Assembly: GCF_006159205.1 (NCBI RefSeq)
Contig: NZ_CP040812.1
Coordinates: 2,294,001-2,358,000, forward strand
Length of the DNA: 64,000 nt
Source: Antarcticibacterium flavum
Lineage (GTDB): Bacteria; Bacteroidota; Bacteroidia; Flavobacteriales; Flavobacteriaceae
Reading direction: 5' to 3'
This document shows, piece after piece, positions 1 to 9,454 of the stretch. Numbering within the stretch: the stretch's first letter is position 1; each line of letters begins with the position of its first letter. The position numbers and the translations under genes were made by a program. The notes beneath the pieces are model-generated. The model had not been told where the DNA came from and did not search any database. It saw nothing but the letters and a program-made list of their open reading frames with translations.

Positions 1-491
1 ACATTAGGGACTATTACCAGGTAAGCCGCATCTTGAACCAATATTCCAGTATATCTGTGATCTGGGTGGTAATCTGCAGGTCTGGGGGATAATACAATAT
101 CTGAATTCCAGTTTCGTATTTCTCTAATTAGTTGATGACGTACATCAAGTGTTGGTAATAGCTCCCCATCATGGTTATCCAGGACCTTATATTCCTTAAT
201 ACCGAGCTTTTTAGCTGAATTTTCTGCTTCTTTACGTCTAATCCTGGCCAGAGCTCCGCCACCTTTATTATAATGCCCTGCATCGCCATTAGTGACAGAA
301 ACAAATTTCACATTATGTCCCATTTCTGCAAATAGAACAGCGGTACCTCCAAATTTGTTATCAGCATCATCAGGGTGGGCCCCAATAACAATTATATTCA
401 GGGGTTGATCAGGTTTTTGTTGTGCCTTTGCATTAACTGCCATCAGAAAAACAAAAGTACCTGCCATTATATTTAAAAATTGCTTTTTCAT
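1..491 (-). CDS. PIG-L family deacetylase (LmbE-like), C-terminus off the left edge
   Basis: Secreted N-deacetylase of the PIG-L/LmbE family, which removes acetyl groups from N-acetylglucosamine-type sugars using zinc. The reading frame opens at the ATG at 491 and stays open to base 1, so only the N-terminal ~163 residues are here. A signal peptide (MKKQFLNIMAGTFVFLMA... ending AKAQ) is followed by the family zinc motif AHPDD and by DYHPDH, which supplies the second metal histidine. It lies 73 bp downstream of susD on the same strand, separated by a strong hairpin, so it is probably a promoter-distal member of the susCD operon with lower expression. Its place in the operon suggests that the imported ligand carries N-acetylated amino sugars; that is inference. 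The family is clear; the substrate is not. Confidence 0.88.
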   Translation of the reverse strand, partial: MKKQFLNIMAGTFVFLMAVNAKAQQKPDQPLNIIVIGAHPDDADNKFGGTAVLFAEMGHNVKFVSVTNGDAGHYNKGGGALARIRRKEAENSAKKLGIKEYKVLDNHDGELLPTLDVRHQLIREIRNWNSDIVLSPRPADYHPDHRYTGILVQDAAYLVIVPN

Positions 492-512
492 ATTTCTTAA
501 ATATTAAAATAA

Positions 513-551
513 ATATCACATCAGGACTTGTTACAAGTCCTGATGTGATAT
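513..551 (-). terminator. Perfect 18-bp hairpin between susD and the PIG-L gene
   Basis: Arms at 513-530 and 534-551 are perfectly complementary with a TTA loop. Read on the minus strand the hairpin is followed by TTTATTTTAATATTT, a weak U-rich tail. It can end or attenuate transcription after susD, or protect the susCD message from 3' decay. Because the next gene starts only 22 bases further on, partial read-through is likely. Confidence 0.7.
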
Positions 552-564
552 GGCTAATTAGAAT

Positions 565-1950
565 TTAATTTTGAACGAAATTAGGATTTATGTCCATTTC
601 ACGTTGTGGAATGAAAAATAATTCCCTTACGTCAGAAGGATCAACCACAGGTTCGGCTGTTTCAAAAACCTCTCTTTCAAAGCCAAATCTTCTCAAATCT
701 GGCCACCGGTGATTTTCAAAAGCCAATTCCAGTTGTCTTTCCTTTAGTAATTTTTCTTCGAAACTACCAGGAGTAGTTTCATCTATTCCCTCCAGACCTG
801 CTCTTTGTCTTATCTGGTTTATCAAATTATAACTTTCGGTAGACTCTCCAATTGCTTCAGCAAGCATAAGTAATACATCAGCATATCTGAAAACAACAAA
901 ATTTACATCTGAATCATTTTCGGTAGGGGGATCACTTTCGTATTTACGAATATAATTCGCCATTACAGTCTCTCCCTGGGCATTTTCATATGAAGTGCCA
1001 AGAGACACCTGAAATCTTTCATCCTGGGGATCAAACGAATTTACTATTGCCGGTGTTGGCCTATTACGCCCAAAACCGGATCCAGTTTGTAAAAAGGCAC
1101 TAGGGGAAAAATCATTCGTGAAAGAACTTCCTTGTCCAATACCTCCACTAACAAATTGAACTTCAAAAATTGATTCATCATTGTTTTCATTCTGAGGGCC
1201 CCATAAATCTGCATAATTATCTAATAACGTATAATTATAATTATTAATAATCCGCCTTAAAACTTCTTCCGCGGAACTGTTTTGGTCTACAGTTAATAAA
1301 ATTTTCGCTAACAAAGTAGCGGCAGCTCCTTTTGTGGCTCGGCCTTTTTCTGAAGACGGATAAGAAATCGGGAGTAAATTTTCCGCCCTTTCCAGATCGG
1401 TAATAAGTTGAGAATAAACGATGTCAGCATTTACTTGTTCTAATTCATCTCCGGGGTTAAATGGTGTTAATTGCAAGGGTATATTTCCATAAGCAACAGC
1501 TAAATGGTAATACATTAAAGATCTTAAGAAGATTGCTTCTCCTGTAATTCTTTCTTTTACAGAATTATCCATTTCAACAGATTCAATCCTATTCAGGATG
1601 ACATTGGAATTGGCAATTACCTTATAAGAGTTTACCCAAGCGGAAGTAACTGTTTCATTTAAAGGATCTTCTGTGAAATTATTAATTTCAGTATATTGTC
1701 TTGCCAAACCAGTAGCATCGGGTCCTTGGTCGGTGTTTTCAGATCTCATTTCGAACATAGTCCAATAAGCTCTACCGTAAACACCATTATCCTGTAGCCC
1801 AGAATAGCTTGCATTTATAGCAACATTGAAATCATCTGCATTACGATAAAATTCAGCTTCATTTCTATTAGAAATGGGCGCTAGCTCTGTAAAATCTTCA
1901 CAGGAAACTAAAAGAATTCCTAAAAGGAAAAGTATATTAATATTTTTCAT
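565..1950 (-). CDS. RagB/SusD family nutrient-uptake outer membrane lipoprotein
   Basis: Surface lipoprotein that caps a SusC-type TonB transporter and captures the glycan or peptide ligand. The 461-residue product starts MKNINILFLLGILLVSC, a lipoprotein signal with Cys17 as lipidation site, followed by the TPR-rich helical fold typical of the family (residues about 25-330) and the C-terminal ligand-binding region with HRWPDLRRFGF and FFIPQREMDINPN, the normal SusD ending. The length is slightly short for the family (usually 450-600). It begins 10 bp after the susC stop codon, as expected for a susCD pair. The deacetylase downstream and the NagB fusion upstream suggest an amino-sugar ligand (chitin, peptidoglycan or glycoprotein glycan), but the sequence does not show the ligand directly. 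Confidence 0.93.
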   Translation of the reverse strand: MKNINILFLLGILLVSCEDFTELAPISNRNEAEFYRNADDFNVAINASYSGLQDNGVYGRAYWTMFEMRSENTDQGPDATGLARQYTEINNFTEDPLNETVTSAWVNSYKVIANSNVILNRIESVEMDNSVKERITGEAIFLRSLMYYHLAVAYGNIPLQLTPFNPGDELEQVNADIVYSQLITDLERAENLLPISYPSSEKGRATKGAAATLLAKILLTVDQNSSAEEVLRRIINNYNYTLLDNYADLWGPQNENNDESIFEVQFVSGGIGQGSSFTNDFSPSAFLQTGSGFGRNRPTPAIVNSFDPQDERFQVSLGTSYENAQGETVMANYIRKYESDPPTENDSDVNFVVFRYADVLLMLAEAIGESTESYNLINQIRQRAGLEGIDETTPGSFEEKLLKERQLELAFENHRWPDLRRFGFEREVFETAEPVVDPSDVRELFFIPQREMDINPNFVQN

Positions 1951-1960
1951 ATTTTTTTTG

Positions 1961-4900
1961 TTAGAAGTTTAAATTAACACCTAATGTTATTGATGTTGTC
2001 AATGGATATGCTCCATAATCTTCACCAGGTGTAAGACTGTTTATTGAAATACTACTTACTTCAGGATTGTAACCTAAATAATCTGTTATAGTAAGGAGGT
2101 TCGTTCCGGTTAAATAAATCCGGGCCTTATTAAAGGAGTTTCCTAAAAAGGTTTCTGGTAGGGTGTAACCTAATGTAACATTCCGTAAGCGGATAAAAGA
2201 TCCATCTTCTACTTGAAATGAGGATGGCCGGTTGTTATTCCCATGGTTACCGGTTAAACGGTCAGCTCTAGGAATATTCCCATTCCCTGGGTCAGAAGGT
2301 GATCTCCATCTGTCATTAAAAATTGCATATGAATTAAAATTACCTTCCCCGTTTTTTAGGTGTCTTGAAGTTAAATTTAGAATTTCATTCCCTTCTACTC
2401 CTTGAATTAGAACATTTAAATCAAAGCCTTTGTACCTAAAAGTATTCGTTAAACCCCAAGTAAAATCGGGAAAATAGCTACCAGTAACTGTTCTGTCATC
2501 GGGTGTGATAACACCATCACCGTTTATATCTTTAAACTTCAAATCACCCGGAGCCGGATTTGGGGCTTGCGTATCGTTTGGAGAATTTGCAATATCTTCT
2601 TCAGATTGATAAATACCTTCTACTACGTACCCGAAGTAACTTCCAATTGGATCACCTACACGGGTTACATGCCTAACTCCTGCACTTCCGGAAGAATAAA
2701 TAGGCTCATTATTATTTCCTAATGAAATAACTTCGTTCTTATTAGTAGAAAAATTAAAATTAGTATCCCATTGAAATTCACCTACGAGATTACGGGTTAT
2801 TAAAGCAATTTCAAATCCTTTATTCTCAACTTCTCCTATGTTCTGAAGAGTTGTTTCAAAGCCAGAAACAGAAGGAATGCTCACATTTAACAATAAATCT
2901 GTATTAATTGTTTTATAATAATCCGCTAGAAGGAATAGCCTATTATTAAATAAACCTAATTCCATACCAAAATTTGCTTGAGTGGCTTTTTCCCATGTCA
3001 AATTTGGGTTAGGAATTGTTGATTGTAGAAGACCATTTACGATATTTCCATTAAAGTTATAGTTTGATGGTGACAGCAAACCAATAGCACCGTAGTTAGG
3101 AATTTCAAAATTCCCGGTTTGTCCCCAGCTAAATCTGAATTTTAATTCAGATAAGGCATCAACATTATTTAAAAACGCTTCCTCATTAACCCTCCAGCCT
3201 AAGGAAAAAGAAGGAAAATAACCAGTTTGATTATTTGCTCCAAATCGGGAGGATTTATCTGATCGAATAGTTCCGGTAAAAAGATATTTGTCTCTGAAGC
3301 TATAATTTACCCTGAGTAAAGCAGAAATTAGTGACCATTGTTCTTTAACAGAAGTACCGGCAAAAACCTGGCCTCCACTTAATGTGGTTACTAGATCATC
3401 GGGGAAATTATCTGCTTGGAGTTGTTTAATAGTAAGATTATCCTTTTGAACTGAAACTCCAGCAACAGCGTTTATGAAATGATCATCATATTCCTGGACC
3501 CAGTTTACAGTATTTTCCCACAGCCAATTGACATCTGTTGAGGATGCGGCCTGGGCATAAGACTCACCTTCGGTTTGATCTCTGTAGAGTAAAGAATTTG
3601 CTCGATAAAAATCACGGTTATATAAATTTATATAAGTTCCACCAAATGTTTTAAAGGTTAAATTAGGAATTATTTCGTAAGACAAACCTAATGAAGCTCT
3701 TGTTTGGAATTGAAAAAGTTTGTCCTCTATGGCTGGAATAATTGCTAACGGGTTACTAGCAGTAGTTGTCCCTGCACCAAGATGTGATTGATTATTTGTC
3801 TGGTTTATAGTGCCATCCTCATTAAAAGGTCTTACCGTAGGGGAATGAACTAGGGCGGAGTATACAATACCAGGTGGTCTGGCAAAGTAGGGGCAGAGGC
3901 TGGTTGTCGATTATTTTCCGTCACGGTTGGGGCGAATTTTAAATCCAATTTGAGTTTGTCGGAAAGCTGAGAGTCCACGTTTAACATAAAAGTATAACGC
4001 TCGAAATTGGATTCCGGAATTATACCTTCTTGAGTAAAATATGCTCCTGAAGCATAAAAGCTTGTATTGTTTTCTATAGGTGAAGCATAAGAAAGATGGT
4101 AACTTTGAATTGATCCTGTTCTAAAGATAAGATCCTGCCAGGCCGTATCTGTTCCATCCCAGTTAACAAAAGATTCGGGTAGTTCGTAGTTTCCGTTTCC
4201 TCTTTGTCCTGGACCAATGGGATCTGAAAGAGAAGCCCCGGGAACATCTTGCAAATAAGCATTGTTTCTTGAGTCTCTAGTAAAATCAATGATCTCTTCA
4301 GCATTCATTAAATCCGCTTTATTTGCAACTTTTTGAGAGCTATAAAATGAATTAAAAGAAAAAACTCCCTTTTCAGCAGGAGCTCCATTTCTTGTTGTAA
4401 TAAGAATTACACCATTTCCTCCCCTTGATCCGTATATAGCCGCGGCTGAAGCGTCTTTTAAAACCTCCATTGAAAGAATATCACTAGGGTTTATTGTAGC
4501 TAATGGATTTACCGGTGGTTCTTGAAATGCACCTCCACGTCTCGCTAATTCACCTTGCAGACCTACAGATGTCAAATTCCTTGAGATTGGGATTCCGTCT
4601 ATTACATATAGTGGATCATTACCAGCTGATATTGACCCCGCTCCTCGAACCCTTATATTAGGACTTGCACCAGGTTCGCCGGTAACTTCCTGAACCTGAA
4701 CTCCTGCTACCTGCCCTATAAGAGCGTTTTCTACACTTGTTACAGGAATATCCGCGATTTGCTGAGGAGAGATTGAGGCTACTGAGCCAGTCACCCTTCT
4801 TTTGGAAAGAGTCCCATAACCCATCACGATTACCTCGTCCAAGGCAGCTGCATCAGGTAATAAAATAATATTAACTCCAGTTTCACCGGTGACATTAATT

Positions 4901-5238
4901 TCCTTAGACTCGAATCCAACAAAGGTTATAACTAAAATATTATTATTGTCTGGTAATAACAATTCAAAATTACCATCAAAATCTGCAATGGCTCCAATTG
5001 CAGTTCCTTTAACCTGAATAGTTGCCCCAGGTAAAGGCATTCCATTTTCATCAGTAACTGTTCCAGTAATTTTTCTTTGTTGAGATAAATAAGGCTTATC
5101 CTCAATGAATAATTCTTCAACAAGAGGCACATTGGCAAAATTCTCAGATGAAAAGAATAAAAAGAGGGACAAAATAAAAATTTTGTGACAGAAACTGCAG
5201 TTCATAGTTCTGCACTTGGTTAAAATCTGATTTTTCAT
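1961..5238 (-). pseudogene. SusC/RagA TonB-linked outer membrane transporter, interrupted by a frameshift
   Basis: TonB-dependent outer membrane transporter of the SusC family. The N-terminal part (3850-5238) has a signal peptide, a carboxypeptidase-regulatory-like beta domain (KITGTVTDENGMPLPGA), the SusC-type DEVIVMGYGT segment and the plug (YVIDGIPI, DASAAAIYGSRGGNGVI). The rest of the beta barrel continues at 1961-3850 in another frame and ends with the aromatic NLNF. Between them the first frame stops after LVLYTPP, while the second frame reads FARPPGIVYSALVHSP without a break, so one base is missing near 3884-3893, either in the AAA run (3884-3886) or in the GGGG run (3890-3893). Restored, the protein is about 1090 residues, normal for SusC. 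An alternative start is the ATG at 5205, which gives a more usual signal peptide. It pairs with susD 10 bp downstream. It is either a true pseudogene, a phase-variable frame or a sequencing error. Confidence 0.9.
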
Positions 5239-5344
5239 AAAGTGGACTATTGGTTATATTTAATGAATAAAATTTTCAATTATAATTTTGTACCAGTTCG
5301 AAAAATGGGTAGTAATATTTGAGATGAGGGATCTCCAAAAAAAA

Positions 5345-7267
5345 TTAATGAAATTCCCATTTAACGAATGCTTCCATAGCTTCATAGTTTGCTAAGCCTA
5401 ATTCATGATAACTCCTAGCGGTTTCTCTATTTCGTTCTTGTGCTCTTAACCAAAATTCTCTTTCATCATCTCCAGGGAACACTGGTTTGTCTTTCTGAGA
5501 TTGGTGCTGAAAAATGGCGTTTCTTTTTAACTCTACTTCCTGAGGAGATAACGGTACCGCCATTTCAATATCATGCGTTTTAAATTCAAGCCAGGCTCCT
5601 CTGTACAACCATAACCAACAATCCTTTGTCCAAGTTTCTTTGTTATTCAGTCTTTTAAGAGCTTCTAAAACAATTTCAAAACATACAATATGAGTTCCAT
5701 GTGGATCTTCAAAATCTCCAGCTGTAAATACCTGATGAGGCTTTATTTTTTGCAATATTTCCATTGTAATAAGTATGTCTTCTTCCTTACTGGGATTATT
5801 TACTGTCTTACCTCTATCATAAAAAGGTAATTCCAAAAAATGGATATTAGAATCTTGGACACCAGCATACCTGGCCGCTGCATAAGCCTCGGATTTTCTT
5901 ATAAAGGCTTTAACATTCTGAATTTCGTAAGGGTCAATTTCATTCGGTTTTTTTTGACTCAAAAATTTCCGTGTTCTATCGTAAATAGATGTTAACTCAC
6001 ATGTATTTTCACCGATACTTTTGTTGAAATCTATGGCAAACTCCATATATCTTAAAACATCTCTATCCCAAACTGCTGTATTGCCGGAGGTTTGATAGGC
6101 GATGTGTACGTCATGTCCTTGGTCTACTAATCTTATGAGTGTTCCACCCATTGAAATAACGTCATCATCGGGGTGGGGAGAAAAAATTAGGCTGCGTTTT
6201 TTTGTCGGCAGTGCTCTCTCAGGGCGTTGGGAATCATCAGAATTGGGCTTTCCTCCTGGCCATCCAGTTATGGTGTGCTGGAGCGTATTGAAAACCTGAA
6301 TATTTATATTGTAGGCAGGTCCTTGTTCAGTTACTAGCTGTGCCATTCCGTTGTTATTATAGTCTTCGTCTGTAAGCTTTAGAATTGGTTTTTCAATTTT
6401 TGAAGAAAGCCAAATCACCGCTTTTTTTATTAATTGCTCATTCCATAAACAATCCTTAACTAGCCAAGGTATATCATACCTTGTAAGCTCAGATGCAGCT
6501 TCTTTGTCTAAAACTATTTTAACTTTATTTGAATATTGTAAAAAAGTGGCCGGAACTGAACTACTTATTTCGCCTTCAACAGCTTTTTTTATTATTGATG
6601 ATTTTTTACCACTCCAAGCCATTAAAATTATTTTACGAGCTTTTAGGATAGTCCCAATTCCCATAGTGATTGCTTTTGTGGGGACATTTTCCTTACCACC
6701 AAAATCCCTGGCAGCGTCTCTGCGGGTAAGATCATCTAGTGTTACAAGGCGGCTTCCTGAATTCGGAGCAGATCCAGGTTCATTAAAACCTACATGACCA
6801 GTCCTACCAATACCTAATATCTGTAAATCTAACCCCCCTACCTCTTCAATTAATTTTTCATATTGGCGACAGTAATCTGCTATTTTTTCTTTTTGGAGAG
6901 TTCCATCCGGAATATGAACATTTTCTCTTTTAATATCAATATGGTCGAATAAGTTTTTATGCATGAATGACACATAACTTTGGTGAGAGGTAGGCTGCAT
7001 TGGAAAATATTCGTCAAGATTAAATGTTATTACATTTTTAAAACTCAATCCTTCTTCATTATGCATCCGGATCAGTTCTTCATATAGAGGAAGAGGAGTT
7101 GCACCAGTAGCAAGTCCAAGAACTGTTTTTTTTCCTATTGAATTCTTTGTAATGATTATTTGGGAAATCTCTCTAGCCACTCTTTGAGATGCCTTAATTT
7201 TGTCTGGAAAAACTTCAACAGACAATTTTTCATAACGTGTTTCCTCAAGAAAATTTAATACCGGCAT
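5345..7267 (-). CDS. nagB: Glucosamine-6-phosphate deaminase fused to a PIG-L deacetylase domain (copy 1)
   Basis: Two-domain cytoplasmic protein of 640 residues. The N-terminal NagB domain (about 1-280) should convert glucosamine-6-phosphate to fructose-6-phosphate and ammonia; it has LGLATGATPLPLYEEL, the catalytic Asp in NLDEYFPM and the His/Glu motif GRTGHVGFNEPGS. The C-terminal PIG-L domain (about 355-640) has the zinc motif FSPHPDDD and DPHGTH. This NagB-PIG-L fusion is a recurrent Bacteroidota architecture; a single protein could deacetylate an N-acetyl sugar (or sugar phosphate) and deaminate the product. No separate NagA is visible in the window. It lies upstream of susC (106 bp gap) on the same strand. 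It closely resembles copy 2 at 15341-17275 along its full length; copy 1 is more AT-rich by eye. Assignment of the domains is firm; the deacetylase substrate is not known. Confidence 0.93.
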   Translation of the reverse strand: MPVLNFLEETRYEKLSVEVFPDKIKASQRVAREISQIIITKNSIGKKTVLGLATGATPLPLYEELIRMHNEEGLSFKNVITFNLDEYFPMQPTSHQSYVSFMHKNLFDHIDIKRENVHIPDGTLQKEKIADYCRQYEKLIEEVGGLDLQILGIGRTGHVGFNEPGSAPNSGSRLVTLDDLTRRDAARDFGGKENVPTKAITMGIGTILKARKIILMAWSGKKSSIIKKAVEGEISSSVPATFLQYSNKVKIVLDKEAASELTRYDIPWLVKDCLWNEQLIKKAVIWLSSKIEKPILKLTDEDYNNNGMAQLVTEQGPAYNINIQVFNTLQHTITGWPGGKPNSDDSQRPERALPTKKRSLIFSPHPDDDVISMGGTLIRLVDQGHDVHIAYQTSGNTAVWDRDVLRYMEFAIDFNKSIGENTCELTSIYDRTRKFLSQKKPNEIDPYEIQNVKAFIRKSEAYAAARYAGVQDSNIHFLELPFYDRGKTVNNPSKEEDILITMEILQKIKPHQVFTAGDFEDPHGTHIVCFEIVLEALKRLNNKETWTKDCWLWLYRGAWLEFKTHDIEMAVPLSPQEVELKRNAIFQHQSQKDKPVFPGDDEREFWLRAQERNRETARSYHELGLANYEAMEAFVKWEFH

Positions 7268-7746
7268 ATTGTATACGGAATTAATGTTTGAAATTTTATA
7301 TTTGGCTTAATTGAAACAGAATATTAACTAAATGTTAAGCTTAGAATTTAAATGTATAAAAAAATATTAAACCATTCCTAACTTCTTTAAAAATTTTATA
7401 AAAGTTTTTTATGGTTATGATATTTATTAGCAAATAAAAATGACTTTAGCTTTAAAAAAGTATTATTGATTGTAAAACGGATTAAAATGGAAGGCGAGGT
7501 AGCAATATAAATAAATGAGCAAAAAAGTAATTTTTTTACATTCAAAAAAATAAGCAACATAAAAGAATAATGCTGTATTCATCTATCTTGTTCTAATTAA
7601 AGGTAAAAATTTATTAAAGTTTATATTTTAGCTGGCTACAAATTAATTCCGTTGTAGGTTAAGCTCTTACACGAATTCGTAAATTAAACTTTAAAGATCC
7701 TGCGTGAAAGCAAGAATATTTATGAACATCCTGCACAAGAAGCGTA
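7268..7746. other. Long AT-rich intergenic region between divergent genes
   Basis: About 550 bp separate the divergent NagB fusion and the GHL10 lipoprotein gene, much longer than most gaps here. It is very AT-rich and has no open frame with coding character and no tRNA-like fold. The only signal I can point to is the promoter-like pair at its right end. It may hold regulatory sites for both directions, but I see no clear operator. Confidence 0.4.
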
Positions 7747-7773
7747 TTTGTGCATTTTTCTCATTTATCTTTG
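7747..7773 (+). promoter_or_regulatory. Candidate promoter of the GHL10 lipoprotein gene
   Basis: A TATCTTTG box (7766-7773) fits the Bacteroidota -7 consensus TAnnTTTG, with TTTG at 7747-7750. The 15-base spacing is shorter than the usual 19-21, so the upstream element is doubtful. The start codon follows 42 bases after the box. Confidence 0.4.
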
Positions 7774-7815
7774 ACAGTTAAATATTACGCATCCAAACAA
7801 TAATACCTTCATCCT

Positions 7816-9447
7816 ATGTATCGTCCTTTTAGATTGATGCCAATTTTTTTAGTGATACTTGCTTTTATCACCGCCTGTTCTTCCCAAAAGACTGTAACAA
7901 ATCAAAAAAAAGAATCTCTTCCTGAAGCACCTCTTGAGATGCCAAAAGTAGTGGTTGAAGAAGCTTCGCCTGTAAGTCCGCTGCCGCCTCCTGCCCCGGA
8001 GCCGGAAGATATAAAGGAGTATATAACAAGGCCAAAGAGCCCGGCTATGAGAGAATTCCGTGCCGCATGGATCGCCACAGTTGCCAATATCAACTGGCCC
8101 AGTAAAGCGGGACTTTCTACTGCTGAACAGCAACGGGAGGCAATTGCTTTATTGGATTTCTTACATCAGCACAACTATAATGCTGTAATTTTCCAGGTTA
8201 GACCCCAGGCAGATGCTTTATATTTAAGTATACTTGAACCCTGGAGTATATATTTAACCGGGGAGCAGGGCAAAGCCCCGGAACCTTTTTATGACCCCCT
8301 GCAGTTCTGGATACACGCGGCACATGAGCGCGGGATGGAGCTTCATGTATGGTTAAATCCATATCGTGCTCATCATTCTACCGGCGGTAAAGTAACAGGA
8401 GCCTCTCTGGTAAGTCAAAAACCTCATTTGATGACCGGTCTTAAGAACGGAATGTGGTGGATGAACCCATCTTTGCAGGAAACGCAGGATCACACAGCTG
8501 CTGTAGTAATGGACATTGTTAAAAGGTATGATATTGATGGTGTTCATTTCGATGATTATTTTTACCCATATGCATCCTATAATAAAGGGGAAGATTTTCC
8601 GGATACGGCAAGTTATAACGATTATTTAGCAAAGGGAGGCACTCTTGCACGGGGAGACTGGCGTCGGGCTAATGTGAACCTTTTTGTAGAAAGGATATAT
8701 AAAGAAATTAAGGCAGAAAAGCCTCAGGTAAAATTTGGAATTAGCCCCTTCGGGATCTACCGCCCGGGTTATCCTGCATCTATTAAAGGAATGGACCAGT
8801 TTAGCGAACTTTATGCAGATGCTCGTTTGTGGCTTAATAAAGGATGGATAGATTATTACTCACCCCAGCTATATTGGAAAATTGGCCAGACTGCTCAAAG
8901 TTTCCCTGTTCTATTAGGTTGGTGGGAAAATGAAAATACTCATAACCGTCACCTCTGGCCCGGTATAAATATAGATTTTGGGGGAGATGAACCCAACGTT
9001 ATTGAAACGGTAAGCCAAATTATGATCACGAGGGGAATGTTACCTGAAAGTAAAGGTTCCATCCACTGGAGCATTGGTCCCCTTTTAAAATATCCAAATG
9101 TATCCAAAGGAATTCTGGAAACGGCTTATAAAAAACCCGCCCTGGTACCTTCAAGCCCCTGGCTGGATGCAGAAGTTCCTAAAGTACCGGTTGTAAATTC
9201 CCAACTTGTTGTCAACAAACTGAACGTCTCCTGGAATCACGATAATGCGCAGGATATCTTTAGATGGGTGGTGTATTACAAATACGATAACGGTCCCTGG
9301 GAATATAAGGTACTTAGTAAGAATGAACGTGCAGTAGAATTACCTAAAGTGCAGGAAGGGCGCAGCGCAACAATTAGTCATATAGCAGTAACAGCTGTGA
9401 ACAGGAGTGGAAATGAAAGTGACCTAAAAGAAATTCAAATAAGATAA
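7816..9447 (+). CDS. GHL10-family lipoprotein glycoside hydrolase (DigH/YddW-like)
   Basis: Outer-envelope lipoprotein of 543 residues. It has a lipoprotein signal with Cys21 (AFITACSS), a Pro/Glu-rich linker (about 45-72), then the GHL10 TIM-barrel domain (about 76-420) beginning EFRAAWIATVANINWPS, with IFQVRPQADALY, LHVWLNPYRA, DGVHFDDYFYPY and FGISPFGIYRPG, the conserved acidic strand ends of this family. A fibronectin-III-like C-terminal domain follows (about 445-543). The E. coli relative DigH cleaves denuded peptidoglycan glycan strands. Position at the head of a run of muropeptide genes (symporter 7 bp downstream, epimerase, NlpC/P60) supports a peptidoglycan role. The family is clear; activity on peptidoglycan is inferred. 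Confidence 0.9.
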   Translation: MYRPFRLMPIFLVILAFITACSSQKTVTNQKKESLPEAPLEMPKVVVEEASPVSPLPPPAPEPEDIKEYITRPKSPAMREFRAAWIATVANINWPSKAGLSTAEQQREAIALLDFLHQHNYNAVIFQVRPQADALYLSILEPWSIYLTGEQGKAPEPFYDPLQFWIHAAHERGMELHVWLNPYRAHHSTGGKVTGASLVSQKPHLMTGLKNGMWWMNPSLQETQDHTAAVVMDIVKRYDIDGVHFDDYFYPYASYNKGEDFPDTASYNDYLAKGGTLARGDWRRANVNLFVERIYKEIKAEKPQVKFGISPFGIYRPGYPASIKGMDQFSELYADARLWLNKGWIDYYSPQLYWKIGQTAQSFPVLLGWWENENTHNRHLWPGINIDFGGDEPNVIETVSQIMITRGMLPESKGSIHWSIGPLLKYPNVSKGILETAYKKPALVPSSPWLDAEVPKVPVVNSQLVVNKLNVSWNHDNAQDIFRWVVYYKYDNGPWEYKVLSKNERAVELPKVQEGRSATISHIAVTAVNRSGNESDLKEIQIR

Positions 9448-9454
9448 CCTGTCT

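Noticed and set aside
6102..6797. Plus-strand frames over the first NagB fusion, with similar ones over the second
   Set aside because: They are antisense shadows that recur because the two real genes are paralogues.
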